60,578 nt of DNA from Bacteroidaceae bacterium (lineage in GTDB: Bacteria; Bacteroidota; Bacteroidia; Bacteroidales; Bacteroidaceae). A program made the translations under genes and the position numbers. This document shows, piece after piece, positions 26,587-32,889 of this stretch; position 1 is the stretch's first letter; each line of letters opens with the position of its first letter. A model generated the notes under the pieces. It made no database searches, was not told the DNA's origin, and saw only the letters and a program-made list of their open reading frames with translations. The DNA is taken from contig JAKSIX010000006.1 in NCBI GenBank assembly GCA_024398595.1, forward strand, positions 1 to 60,578, written 5' to 3'.

Positions 26587-27468
26587 TTAAATCAGTCCAT
26601 CGGCCAGTTTAAGGAGATACTGACCATACTGGTTCTTTATCATCGGCTGTGCCAGCTCACGCATCTTTTCACAGTCTATCCAGCCGTTCTCCAGCGCAAT
26701 GCTCTCCAGACATGCTATCTTAAGTCCTGTACGCTTCTCTATGGTCTCCACAAATATCGATGCCTCCGCCAGAGAGTCGTGCGTACCTGTATCCAACCAC
26801 GCAAAACCACGTCCCAGAGTCTGCACCTTGAGTTCTCCATCATCCAAAAAGCGTTGATTCACAGAGGTAATCTCCAACTCGCCTCTTGCCGACGGTCTGA
26901 TTGTCTTAGCAACATCAACAACCTTGTTCGGATAGAAATAGAGACCCACCACAGCATAGTTTGACTTGGGCTGCGCCGGCTTCTCCTCTATCGAGAGACA
27001 GTTCCCTGCCGCATCAAACTCCGCAACGCCATACCGTTCAGGATCATTCACCCAATAGCCGAACACCGTAGCCTTCGAATCTTCCCCGGCAGCCCGCACC
27101 GCTTCACGCAGTTTGCTGGTGAAATGTGCACCATAGAAGATATTGTCGCCCAACACCAGACAGGCTGAGTCGTTACCGATGAAACTCTCACCGATGATGA
27201 ACGCCTGCGCCAGACCATCTGGACTGGGCTGCTCCGCATAAGTGAATGACACGCCATAATCCGAGCCATCGCCAAGCAGCCTTTTGAAACCGGGCAGATC
27301 CTGTGGCGTAGATATTATCAGTATATCGCGTATTCCAGCCAGCATCAGCACTGACACCGGATAATACACCATAGGTTTGTCATATATCGGAAGCAGCTGC
27401 TTGCTGACTCCCTTTGTAATCGGATAAAGACGTGTGCCGCTTCCACCGGCCAAAACTATTCCTTTCAT
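26587..27468 (-). CDS. rfbA: Glucose-1-phosphate thymidylyltransferase
   Basis: The enzyme makes dTDP-glucose from dTTP and glucose-1-phosphate, the entry to dTDP-rhamnose and other dTDP sugars of surface polysaccharides. The protein has 293 residues. The nucleotidyltransferase signature [20 protein letters not shown] lies near residues 6-25, LGDNIFYG near residue 108, and the sugar loop [18 protein letters not shown] near residue 162. The usual partners rfbB, rfbC and rfbD are not in this window. Confidence 0.95.
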   Translation of the reverse strand: MKGIVLAGGSGTRLYPITKGVSKQLLPIYDKPMVYYPVSVLMLAGIRDILIISTPQDLPGFKRLLGDGSDYGVSFTYAEQPSPDGLAQAFIIGESFIGNDSACLVLGDNIFYGAHFTSKLREAVRAAGEDSKATVFGYWVNDPERYGVAEFDAAGNCLSIEEKPAQPKSNYAVVGLYFYPNKVVDVAKTIRPSARGELEITSVNQRFLDDGELKVQTLGRGFAWLDTGTHDSLAEASIFVETIEKRTGLKIACLESIALENGWIDCEKMRELAQPMIKNQYGQYLLKLADGLI

Positions 27469-27480
27469 TTCAAAAACAGA

Positions 27481-28740
27481 TTATTGATTTCCCATTAATT
27501 CTTCAATTGCAATCCAAAGAGCCCTTGACTGCTCTGAAAGGCTTTGCAAGTCAGCCATATACTCACTGTATGACTTTCTGCTGTCCATCCCCTCCAACAA
27601 TTTATGATGGGCTTTCTCCAAAGATTTCAAGGCACTGATGCACGACTTGCGGACAGCCCGGATATCAGCACATTTCTTCCTTAATGCCACATAATTTCTG
27701 TCTGACGCATCCGACGGATATACCCCACGCCTTGTCATAGCACTCAGATAAGAACGGTAATTTGACTCCAATCCCTTTTCTTCATTCACAATAAGCTGTT
27801 CCACCTCATCCTTGTCAAGTATTCTGACAAGTGAGTCACAGCATTGCGATACTATCGAATCGCCCGTCCCGATTACACTTCTTACCGCCTTGTACTGTAC
27901 ACGCCGGCCTATTTCCTCTGATATGTAACCTGTCGTCCTGCCAAGCTGTCTGGCAAACCCAGTCTTGACAGGACTACCCCAATCCATCCTGTTATACTCA
28001 TACAGCAATGAGTCAACATTTCTCCCTATCCCACGCAGTTCCGTACCATTGCCCTGCCATCTTGTTTCCGAAGCGATGGAGCGCAGAGAGCGCAAGTAAC
28101 TGTTAAGTACATCCACATACACATCCACCTTGCCGGATATCTTCTGATCCGTCATTGAACCGTCGGTCAGAGAATTGAGTTCCGTCAGATGATTGTCAAC
28201 GCCGTCAAGTGAGGCCACATAGAACAAGCCTCTTTCCAACCGGACATCCGCGAGTTCACTGAAAATCAGGGATGGAGCGGAACTTACAGAATCAGATGCA
28301 AGCGCAAGCGCCTTAATTCTTGACATCTGGCTTTTGCTCAACGTGGCACACGATACAAGCACAAGCATACACACCAGAACCAATGTAAAATTCGCAATCA
28401 GCTTCAGTACACGTGAACACTCCTTAATCACACTCTCCACTGTGTCCAGGGCTTTTGGCAACCTACCCATTCTGGAAACTGTCTCGCGTATATGCTTCGC
28501 CTGCAGGCTGACATTCTCTGTATCAGCCTTGAACGCTTTTATCACATCGTTCTGCAAGTCGGTCACAGCAGCACGCTCCGCAGCACGCAGTGTCATTGAT
28601 GCATCCTCCAGGGCCAGTCTTTCCTCTACGGTTATACCCTCACGCGCACGCTGGCGTTCCACATCATCCAGCGCTGACCTTATTTCTGCCAATGTCAGAT
28701 TATTCTCACTCTTACCTTTTTCCGATGCCATAAACGTCAA
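27481..28740 (-). CDS. Coiled-coil protein with an internal lipobox-like membrane segment, unknown function
   Basis: The protein has 419 residues (ATG 28731 is an alternative start). Residues 1-110 are highly charged and helical, with no signal peptide. Residues 117-131 are hydrophobic and end in LVLVSC at Cys131, followed by ATLSKSQ, exactly like a lipoprotein signal placed in the middle of the chain. The remaining 290 residues are helical with many charged positions and four Cys. Either it is a membrane protein with a cytoplasmic N-terminal domain, or a cytoplasmic domain has become fused to a lipoprotein. It leads the operon with rfbA (12-base gap) and galE, hinting at an envelope role. 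I do not recognise the family. Confidence 0.7.
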   Translation of the reverse strand: MTFMASEKGKSENNLTLAEIRSALDDVERQRAREGITVEERLALEDASMTLRAAERAAVTDLQNDVIKAFKADTENVSLQAKHIRETVSRMGRLPKALDTVESVIKECSRVLKLIANFTLVLVCMLVLVSCATLSKSQMSRIKALALASDSVSSAPSLIFSELADVRLERGLFYVASLDGVDNHLTELNSLTDGSMTDQKISGKVDVYVDVLNSYLRSLRSIASETRWQGNGTELRGIGRNVDSLLYEYNRMDWGSPVKTGFARQLGRTTGYISEEIGRRVQYKAVRSVIGTGDSIVSQCCDSLVRILDKDEVEQLIVNEEKGLESNYRSYLSAMTRRGVYPSDASDRNYVALRKKCADIRAVRKSCISALKSLEKAHHKLLEGMDSRKSYSEYMADLQSLSEQSRALWIAIEELMGNQ

Positions 28741-28770
28741 TCACAACTGCAGGAAAAACGCAGTATATCG

Positions 28771-28778
28771 CAAAGGTA
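28771..28778 (-). promoter_or_regulatory. -7 element of the 27.5-28.7 kb operon
   Basis: TACCTTTG on the minus strand, a full TAnnTTTG match, 31 bases before the ATG at 28740. It is divergent from the plus-strand element at 28800-28807. Confidence 0.55.
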
Positions 28779-28799
28779 CAGTTTTGACTTAAAAAATCT

Positions 28800-28807
28800 T
28801 ACCTTTG
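28800..28807 (+). promoter_or_regulatory. -7 element reading into the 165 bp repeat and the BASS transporter
   Basis: TACCTTTG on the plus strand. The predicted transcript start (about 28813) coincides with the left edge of the inverted-repeat element, so the repeat would form nearly the entire 5' leader of the transporter gene starting at 28992. Confidence 0.55.
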
Positions 28808-28812
28808 TATTT

Positions 28813-28977
28813 AGAATCTGTTTTGAAATGTTCCAATTAATCTTTTATAAAGTCTTTCCGGCTGAAAATCCGTTTCTTTTCAGTCATGATGGAACCCCAT
28901 CACTCCTTCAAACAAGCGGATTCTCATCTCAAAAATCCTTCATAAAATTTTTAATCGGACATTTCAAAACAGATTCT
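28813..28977. repeat. 165 bp inverted-repeat element, copy 1 (MITE-like)
   Basis: The ends are perfect 19 bp inverted repeats: AGAATCTGTTTTGAAATGT (28813-28831) and its complement at 28959-28977. Weaker complementarity extends about 45 bases inward. The middle holds a short hairpin GATGG-AACC-CCATC. A second copy of identical length lies at 60252-60416. The first 77 bases are identical between copies and the remainder has about 17 differences. It encodes no transposase. The minus strand has a 16-codon frame (28837-28887) inside the identical block. Confidence 0.85.
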
Positions 28978-28991
28978 TAAAACTTGACAAA

Positions 28992-29888
28992 ATGAACAAT
29001 CTGGTCAGACTGAAGAGTCTTGTACTGCCGATAGCTATCCTGCTGGGACTGTTGCTGCACAAGTGGTGTGCGTATGCGCAGTTCCTGATACCGTATTTTA
29101 TCTTCACCATTCTGCTGATGAGCTACTCGGCTGTGGATGTCAGCAAGCTGAAACCGTCGAAGATGGATCTGTGGCTGGTATTGTTCCAGATTTTTTTCAG
29201 TGTCGGCCCGTACCTGTTATTGAAATGGTTAGGGGTACACGAAATCATAGCACAGGGCGTACTCATTACAGTGCTCTGTCCGGTTGCGGCATCATCGGTC
29301 GTAATCGCCTGTATGCTCGGTGCAGGCAGAGAGCGCGTAACCACCTACACTATCATAGGCAACCTGATGGTATCAATTGTCGCCCCGATTGTATTCTCAC
29401 TTATCGGCACACATCAGGATATGGGATTTCTCAATGCTTTCCTGCTGATTTTCAGAAAGATATTCTTCGTCATAGCACTGCCATTCATTCTGGCAATAAC
29501 AGGCCAGCGGTGGATGCCGCGCGTCAACAGCTTCATCTGCCGCATAAAGGAAACGTCATTCTATCTGTGGGCATTGACATTGACCATTACGCTTGGTCAG
29601 ACCTTCCACTACATATTCCTGCACGGTCGGGAGAATGCTCTGAGTATCATAATTCTCGGAAGCACATCGGTCGTAATCTGTGCCATACAGTTCGCCACAG
29701 GCAAGAAAATCGGGGAGATATACGGAGACCGTATGGCAGGAGGACAGCTGCTCGGTCAGAAGAATGCGGCAATGGGCGTATGGATGGCAAACACATTCCT
29801 GCTGCCTCTCGCATCATTCGGAATCGCCCTGTATTCCATCTGGCAGAACCTGTTCAACAGCTGGCAGATGCTCAAGCATAACAACTAA
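28992..29888 (+). CDS. Bile acid:sodium symporter (BASS)-like transporter
   Basis: The protein has 298 residues and about eight to ten hydrophobic segments. Family-like features are VLCPVAASSVVIACMLG near residue 95 and AGGQLLGQKNAAMGVWMAN near residue 250, placed as in BASS/ACR3-type carriers. The substrate is unknown. Members move bile acids, pantoate, pyruvate or arsenite. The 5' leader contains the 165 bp repeat. The last 75 bases overlap the end of the opposite-strand lipoprotein gene. Confidence 0.8.
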   Translation: MNNLVRLKSLVLPIAILLGLLLHKWCAYAQFLIPYFIFTILLMSYSAVDVSKLKPSKMDLWLVLFQIFFSVGPYLLLKWLGVHEIIAQGVLITVLCPVAASSVVIACMLGAGRERVTTYTIIGNLMVSIVAPIVFSLIGTHQDMGFLNAFLLIFRKIFFVIALPFILAITGQRWMPRVNSFICRIKETSFYLWALTLTITLGQTFHYIFLHGRENALSIIILGSTSVVICAIQFATGKKIGEIYGDRMAGGQLLGQKNAAMGVWMANTFLLPLASFGIALYSIWQNLFNSWQMLKHNN

Positions 29889-30461
29889 ATCCCGGACTTT
29901 GGACCATACCTCATCGCTTTTCAGAATATCCGATTCAAGCAAGGTGTTTATCAGATACTCTTCCATACAGAGATTGTTGCTTACTATTTTTATTGAACCG
30001 ACAAGCTCAAGTCCGGGAGTGAACGCCGCAATGTAATTGAGTTCCATATCAAAAAGCACCGGCTCCGTCATATCCGACTCCGTTACGAAACTGTTACCTG
30101 TATAGCATGGTATGCCATCGTCCGACAAATGGTACGGATTGGCGTAATCGGTGAACACCACCTGACCTTCCATATACCGGTAAGAGTCGCTGACCAGCCT
30201 CACATCACCGATATCAAGGTTATTGCTGCCGGCATAGCCTATGTTTATGATACGTGTACCTTTGGGAAGCCCACTGCAGGCCCTGATTATATTTCCCGCG
30301 CCTATACCTGTGCATATACACTCAATATCAGGGAAATACTCGCAGCATTTCCAGTACTCCGTCTCATCAGGGGCAATTATCACAAGCCTGCTTTCTTCCT
30401 CGTGGCAGGAGCAGACAGCCAGGACACACAGAGCCGATAAGGCAATTCCATACAACCTTCC
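29814..30461 (-). CDS. Lipoprotein with nucleoside-phosphorylase/MTAN-like core
   Basis: The protein has 215 residues from ATG 30461, with a lipoprotein signal ending at Cys20 (AVCSC). The order of motifs resembles MTA/SAH nucleosidase: TGIGAGN (52-58), INIGYAGSNNLDIGDV (73-88), TGNSFVTESDM (122-132) and FDMELNYIAAF (138-148). The place of the catalytic Asp in the RAISD motif reads KIVSNN (159-164), i.e. Asn. Such enzymes are normally cytoplasmic, so a lipid-anchored form is unusual. It may bind or cleave nucleosides outside the cytoplasm, or be inactive. An upstream ATG at 30494 lies within a repeat fragment and would spoil the signal peptide. Confidence 0.65.
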   Translation of the reverse strand, partial: GRLYGIALSALCVLAVCSCHEEESRLVIIAPDETEYWKCCEYFPDIECICTGIGAGNIIRACSGLPKGTRIINIGYAGSNNLDIGDVRLVSDSYRYMEGQVVFTDYANPYHLSDDGIPCYTGNSFVTESDMTEPVLFDMELNYIAAFTPGLELVGSIKIVSNNLCMEEYLINTLLESDILKSDEVWSKVRDLVVMLEHLPAVEQVLPDGIQGDSE

Positions 30462-30465
30462 CATA

Positions 30466-30490
30466 AGAATATGTTTTGAAATATCCGATT
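30466..30490 (+). repeat. Solo end fragment of the inverted-repeat family
   Basis: AGAATATGTTTTGAAATA continues with TCCGATT. Over 25 bases it matches the family terminus with two mismatches. It sits in the 5' leader of the nucleosidase-like lipoprotein, between its -7 element and ATG. No matching partner end is found nearby, so it looks like a remnant. Confidence 0.6.
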
Positions 30491-30505
30491 CCAATACTAC
30501 TGGAG

Positions 30506-30513
30506 CAAAGGTA
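30506..30513 (-). promoter_or_regulatory. -7 element of the nucleosidase-like lipoprotein
   Basis: TACCTTTG on the minus strand, 44 bases upstream of ATG 30461. It is divergent from the phosphatase promoter 22 bases away. Confidence 0.5.
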
Positions 30514-30534
30514 TATGATTCGCCACAAAAAAAC

Positions 30535-30542
30535 TACCTTTG
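30535..30542 (+). promoter_or_regulatory. -7 element of the tyrosine phosphatase gene
   Basis: TACCTTTG followed by CA, 34 bases upstream of ATG 30577. It shows that the longer open frame from 30241 is not the start. Confidence 0.55.
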
Positions 30543-30576
30543 CATCAGAACTTATTCAGAAGTTGCTTACAACAAT

Positions 30577-31080
30577 ATGACTCGGATTCTCTTCATTTGC
30601 CACGGAAATATCTGCAGGAGCCCGATGGCCGAATTCATACTCAAGGCTCTGGTACGGGCACGCGGTATAGGACACCTGTATTACATTGAGTCTGCCGCCG
30701 TATCGGATGAGGAAACAGGCAATCCTATATATCCTCCGGCAAGGCGGTGTCTGCATCGGCACGGGGTATTGTTCGATGAAAACAAAAGGGCACGCAAGGT
30801 GACAAAGGCCGACTACACCGGGTTTGACCGCCTGATTTGTATGGATCAGGGCAATCTCAGCTGGCTCCGGAGGATAATAGGAGATGATCCTGAAAACAAG
30901 GTACATCTTATGATGTCATACGCCGGGAAACATCAGGACGTGGCAGATCCGTGGTACACTGGAGATTTTGAAACCACATATCAAGACATTCTGGAAGCAT
31001 GCGAGGCAATGCTGTGCGTGTCATCAATAAGTGTTCCTTCTTTGAACAGCCCCTTACGAAGTGCGAAGATGCCTGGTTGA
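30577..31080 (+). CDS. Low-molecular-weight protein-tyrosine-phosphatase
   Basis: The protein has 167 residues. The P-loop CHGNICRS (Cys8 to Arg14) sits at the N-terminus as the family requires, and the general-acid Asp is in DPWYTG near residue 133. In many bacteria such enzymes dephosphorylate tyrosine kinases that control exopolysaccharide export. None is encoded nearby. The usual family C-terminus would be near EACEAML. Here about 20 more residues (ending AKMPG) follow with no family resemblance, perhaps a recent junction. An unusual antisense promoter lies just beyond its 3' end. Confidence 0.88.
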   Translation: MTRILFICHGNICRSPMAEFILKALVRARGIGHLYYIESAAVSDEETGNPIYPPARRCLHRHGVLFDENKRARKVTKADYTGFDRLICMDQGNLSWLRRIIGDDPENKVHLMMSYAGKHQDVADPWYTGDFETTYQDILEACEAMLCVSSISVPSLNSPLRSAKMPG

Positions 31081-31099
31081 CTGAGATGCAGATTTCAAT

Positions 31100-31115
31100 T
31101 CACATTATATTGTGA
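31100..31115. promoter_or_regulatory. Dyad 1 near the antisense promoter
   Basis: TCACATTATATTGTGA, with TCACA/TGTGA half sites around six A/T bases. It lies immediately downstream of the minus-strand -7 element at 31125-31132. Dyad 2 at 31162-31177 is the same design, so these look like paired operator sites. Confidence 0.5.
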
Positions 31116-31124
31116 TATTGGTGA

Positions 31125-31154
31125 CAAACATAGGCGATTTGCATAATAAAAGCA
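31125..31154 (-). promoter_or_regulatory. Minus-strand promoter reading antisense into the phosphatase gene
   Basis: On the minus strand, TTG is followed by 20 bases and then TATGTTTG (31132-31125), matching both -33 and -7 Bacteroidetes elements at proper spacing. There is no minus-strand gene immediately downstream. It would produce RNA complementary to the phosphatase 3' end. Confidence 0.5.
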
Positions 31155-31161
31155 ACAAAAA

Positions 31162-31177
31162 TCACAACATATAGTGA
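31162..31177. promoter_or_regulatory. Dyad 2 near the antisense promoter
   Basis: TCACAACATATAGTGA, sharing the TCAC-N-ATA-GTGA pattern with dyad 1. Their centres are 62 bases apart, about six helical turns, with the promoter in between. Confidence 0.45.
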
Positions 31178-31225
31178 TTTCGACTCCGTTCTTCTGGAGG
31201 TCCGGGAATCAGGTCCGAATGGAAA

Positions 31226-31260
31226 AATCCCATTTGCAGGCTTTTTCTGCAAATGGGATT
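31226..31260 (-). terminator. Strong hairpin terminator of the BlaI gene
   Basis: The 14 bp perfect stem is AATCCCATTTGCAG (31226-31239) with CTGCAAATGGGATT (31247-31260) and a 7-base loop. On the minus strand it is followed by TTTCC. It may also end plus-strand transcripts from the phosphatase gene (tail CTCTGTGTTTT). Confidence 0.8.
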
Positions 31261-31356
31261 CTCTGTGTTTTACCGGTCTGTGTATGGATTACTGCGGTAA
31301 CAGAATCAAGCCCCTAAAAACACTTCCATATTATATCAGGTTTCTCAAATGTGGAC

Positions 31357-31716
31357 TCATTTCCCGGATCTGATACGCCGTACAAGTTCCTCCAGCTCAT
31401 CGACAGATATCTTTTCATTATCGACAAGAGCCGATACCGCACTTATGTACGAATTGCCGAAACAGTTCGATACCAGACTTCCCAGATTGCCGTTCGCATA
31501 TTCCTCCCTGCTGACAGCTGCGTGGTAGCGGAAACCTGTACCCTCCTTGGAATGTCCTATCATCCCGTCGTTCTCAAGTATGCGCACACGTGTGGATATG
31601 GTGTTCACGTGCGGCTTGGGATCAGGGTAGAATTCCCTGAGTTCACTCACTGTCAGAGCCCCGTTCTTCCAGAACTGCTCCATAATAAATGTCTCAATTT
31701 CAGTCAGTCTTTTCAT
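31357..31716 (-). CDS. BlaI/MecI/CopY-family repressor, without a BlaR1 partner
   Basis: The protein has 119 residues from ATG 31716, which lies after the -7 element at 31739-31746. The N-terminal winged helix TEIETFIMEQFWKNGALTV and the recognition segment KPHVNTISTRVRILENDGMI (about residues 34-53) match the family. The C-terminal helices mediate dimers. In known systems a membrane protease BlaR1/MecR1 cleaves the repressor. No such gene is adjacent in this window. Its targets may include its own promoter (a dyad AACTTAT...ATTAGTT at 31749-31765) and perhaps the paired dyads at 31100-31177. Confidence 0.88.
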   Translation of the reverse strand: MKRLTEIETFIMEQFWKNGALTVSELREFYPDPKPHVNTISTRVRILENDGMIGHSKEGTGFRYHAAVSREEYANGNLGSLVSNCFGNSYISAVSALVDNEKISVDELEELVRRIRSGK

Positions 31717-31738
31717 AATCACGTCAAGTTTGATGGGA

Positions 31739-31765
31739 CAAACATACAACTTATTTCATTAGTTA
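31739..31765 (-). promoter_or_regulatory. Promoter and possible operator of the BlaI gene
   Basis: The -7 element TATGTTTG (minus strand, 31746-31739) lies 23 bases before the ATG. A dyad AACTTAT-TTC-ATTAGTT spans 31749-31765 just upstream, where a repressor would exclude polymerase. Autoregulation is typical for the family. Confidence 0.45.
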
Positions 31766-31837
31766 TTTAAGGTTATTTAACAGACAACGCATACAATGTG
31801 CCAGAAAACAGTTTTTCGTAATGATACACAATTTTTA

Positions 31838-31845
31838 TACCTTTG
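31838..31845 (+). promoter_or_regulatory. -7 element of ruvB
   Basis: TACCTTTG, with the ATG at 31854 only eight bases after its last G. The predicted transcript start (about 31850-31852) leaves a leader of only a few bases. Confidence 0.55.
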
Positions 31846-31853
31846 CTGATATT

Positions 31854-32879
31854 ATGGATGATGCGTTTGACATACGGCAGCAGCAGTACAATATCTCCGA
31901 CAAGGAACTGGACAATGCGCTACGACCGCTTTCGTTCGGCGATTTTGCCGGACAGGCCAAGATTGTCGAGAACCTGCGGATATTCGTCAAGGCGGCGCGT
32001 CTGCGCGGTGAGCCGCTTGACCACACACTGCTTCACGGCCCTCCAGGTCTGGGCAAGACGACACTCAGCAACATCATTGCCAACGAGCTGGGAGTAGGCT
32101 TCAAGATTACATCGGGTCCGGTATTGGACAAACCGGGCGATCTGGCAGGCATACTTACATCACTGGAATCACACGATGTGCTCTTCATTGACGAGATTCA
32201 CCGTCTGTCGCCGGTCGTGGAGGAATATCTGTATTCCGCCATGGAAGATTACCGCATCGACATTATGATAGACAAGGGGCCTTCCGCCCGCAGCATACAG
32301 ATTGACCTTAACCCATTCACTCTGATTGGCGCGACAACCCGTAGCGGATTGCTGACAGCACCGCTCAGGGCACGTTTCGGTATCAATATGCATCTGGAAT
32401 ACTACGATGCAGATACGCTGAAAGGCATCATTCTGCGCTCCGCCGGTATTCTCGGCATACCCTGCGACAACGATGCAGCCGCAGAAGTAGCCGGACGCAG
32501 CCGCGGCACCCCACGTATAGCCAACGCACTGCTGCGCCGTGTACGCGACTTCGCTCAGGTGAAAGGCTCCGGACGCATCACGATAGAGATTGCCCGTATG
32601 GCACTGGAGGCGCTCAACATTGACAGATACGGTCTGGACGAGATTGACAACAAGATACTATGCACCATCATTGACAAGTTCTCAGGAGGGCCTGTAGGTC
32701 TGAACACCATCGCCACGGCTCTCGGCGAGGACTCCGGCACTCTTGAGGAAGTCTATGAGCCGTTCCTTATACAGGAAGGCTTTCTGAAACGCACACCGCG
32801 CGGCCGCGAGGTCACCGATTTGGCCTACCGTCATCTGTGCCGCACCCGCTTCGGCACGACCCCGGATTTATTTGACTGA
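31854..32879 (+). CDS. ruvB: Holliday junction branch-migration ATPase RuvB
   Basis: RuvB drives branch migration with RuvA and works with RuvC in recombinational repair. The protein has 341 residues from ATG 31854 (MDDAFDIR). A longer frame from 31821 would start upstream of the promoter. It has Walker [12 protein letters not shown], Walker B FIDEIHRL, the sensor [18 protein letters not shown], and a C-terminal winged helix with [14 protein letters not shown]. Other ruv genes are not in this window. Confidence 0.96.
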   Translation: MDDAFDIRQQQYNISDKELDNALRPLSFGDFAGQAKIVENLRIFVKAARLRGEPLDHTLLHGPPGLGKTTLSNIIANELGVGFKITSGPVLDKPGDLAGILTSLESHDVLFIDEIHRLSPVVEEYLYSAMEDYRIDIMIDKGPSARSIQIDLNPFTLIGATTRSGLLTAPLRARFGINMHLEYYDADTLKGIILRSAGILGIPCDNDAAAEVAGRSRGTPRIANALLRRVRDFAQVKGSGRITIEIARMALEALNIDRYGLDEIDNKILCTIIDKFSGGPVGLNTIATALGEDSGTLEEVYEPFLIQEGFLKRTPRGREVTDLAYRHLCRTRFGTTPDLFD

Positions 32880-32889
32880 ATCATCCCGA

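Noticed and set aside
29063-29881. 272-residue plus-strand frame
   Set aside because: It is a shadow of the BASS transporter in another frame, with Cys/His/Arg-rich composition typical of out-of-frame reading.
30241-30576. Upstream extension of the phosphatase frame
   Set aside because: It runs through the opposite-strand lipoprotein gene and its promoter. The P-loop must lie near the N-terminus.
31027-31144. Short minus-strand frame after the antisense promoter
   Set aside because: It has no recognisable product and no ribosome-binding context; the antisense RNA is more likely noncoding.
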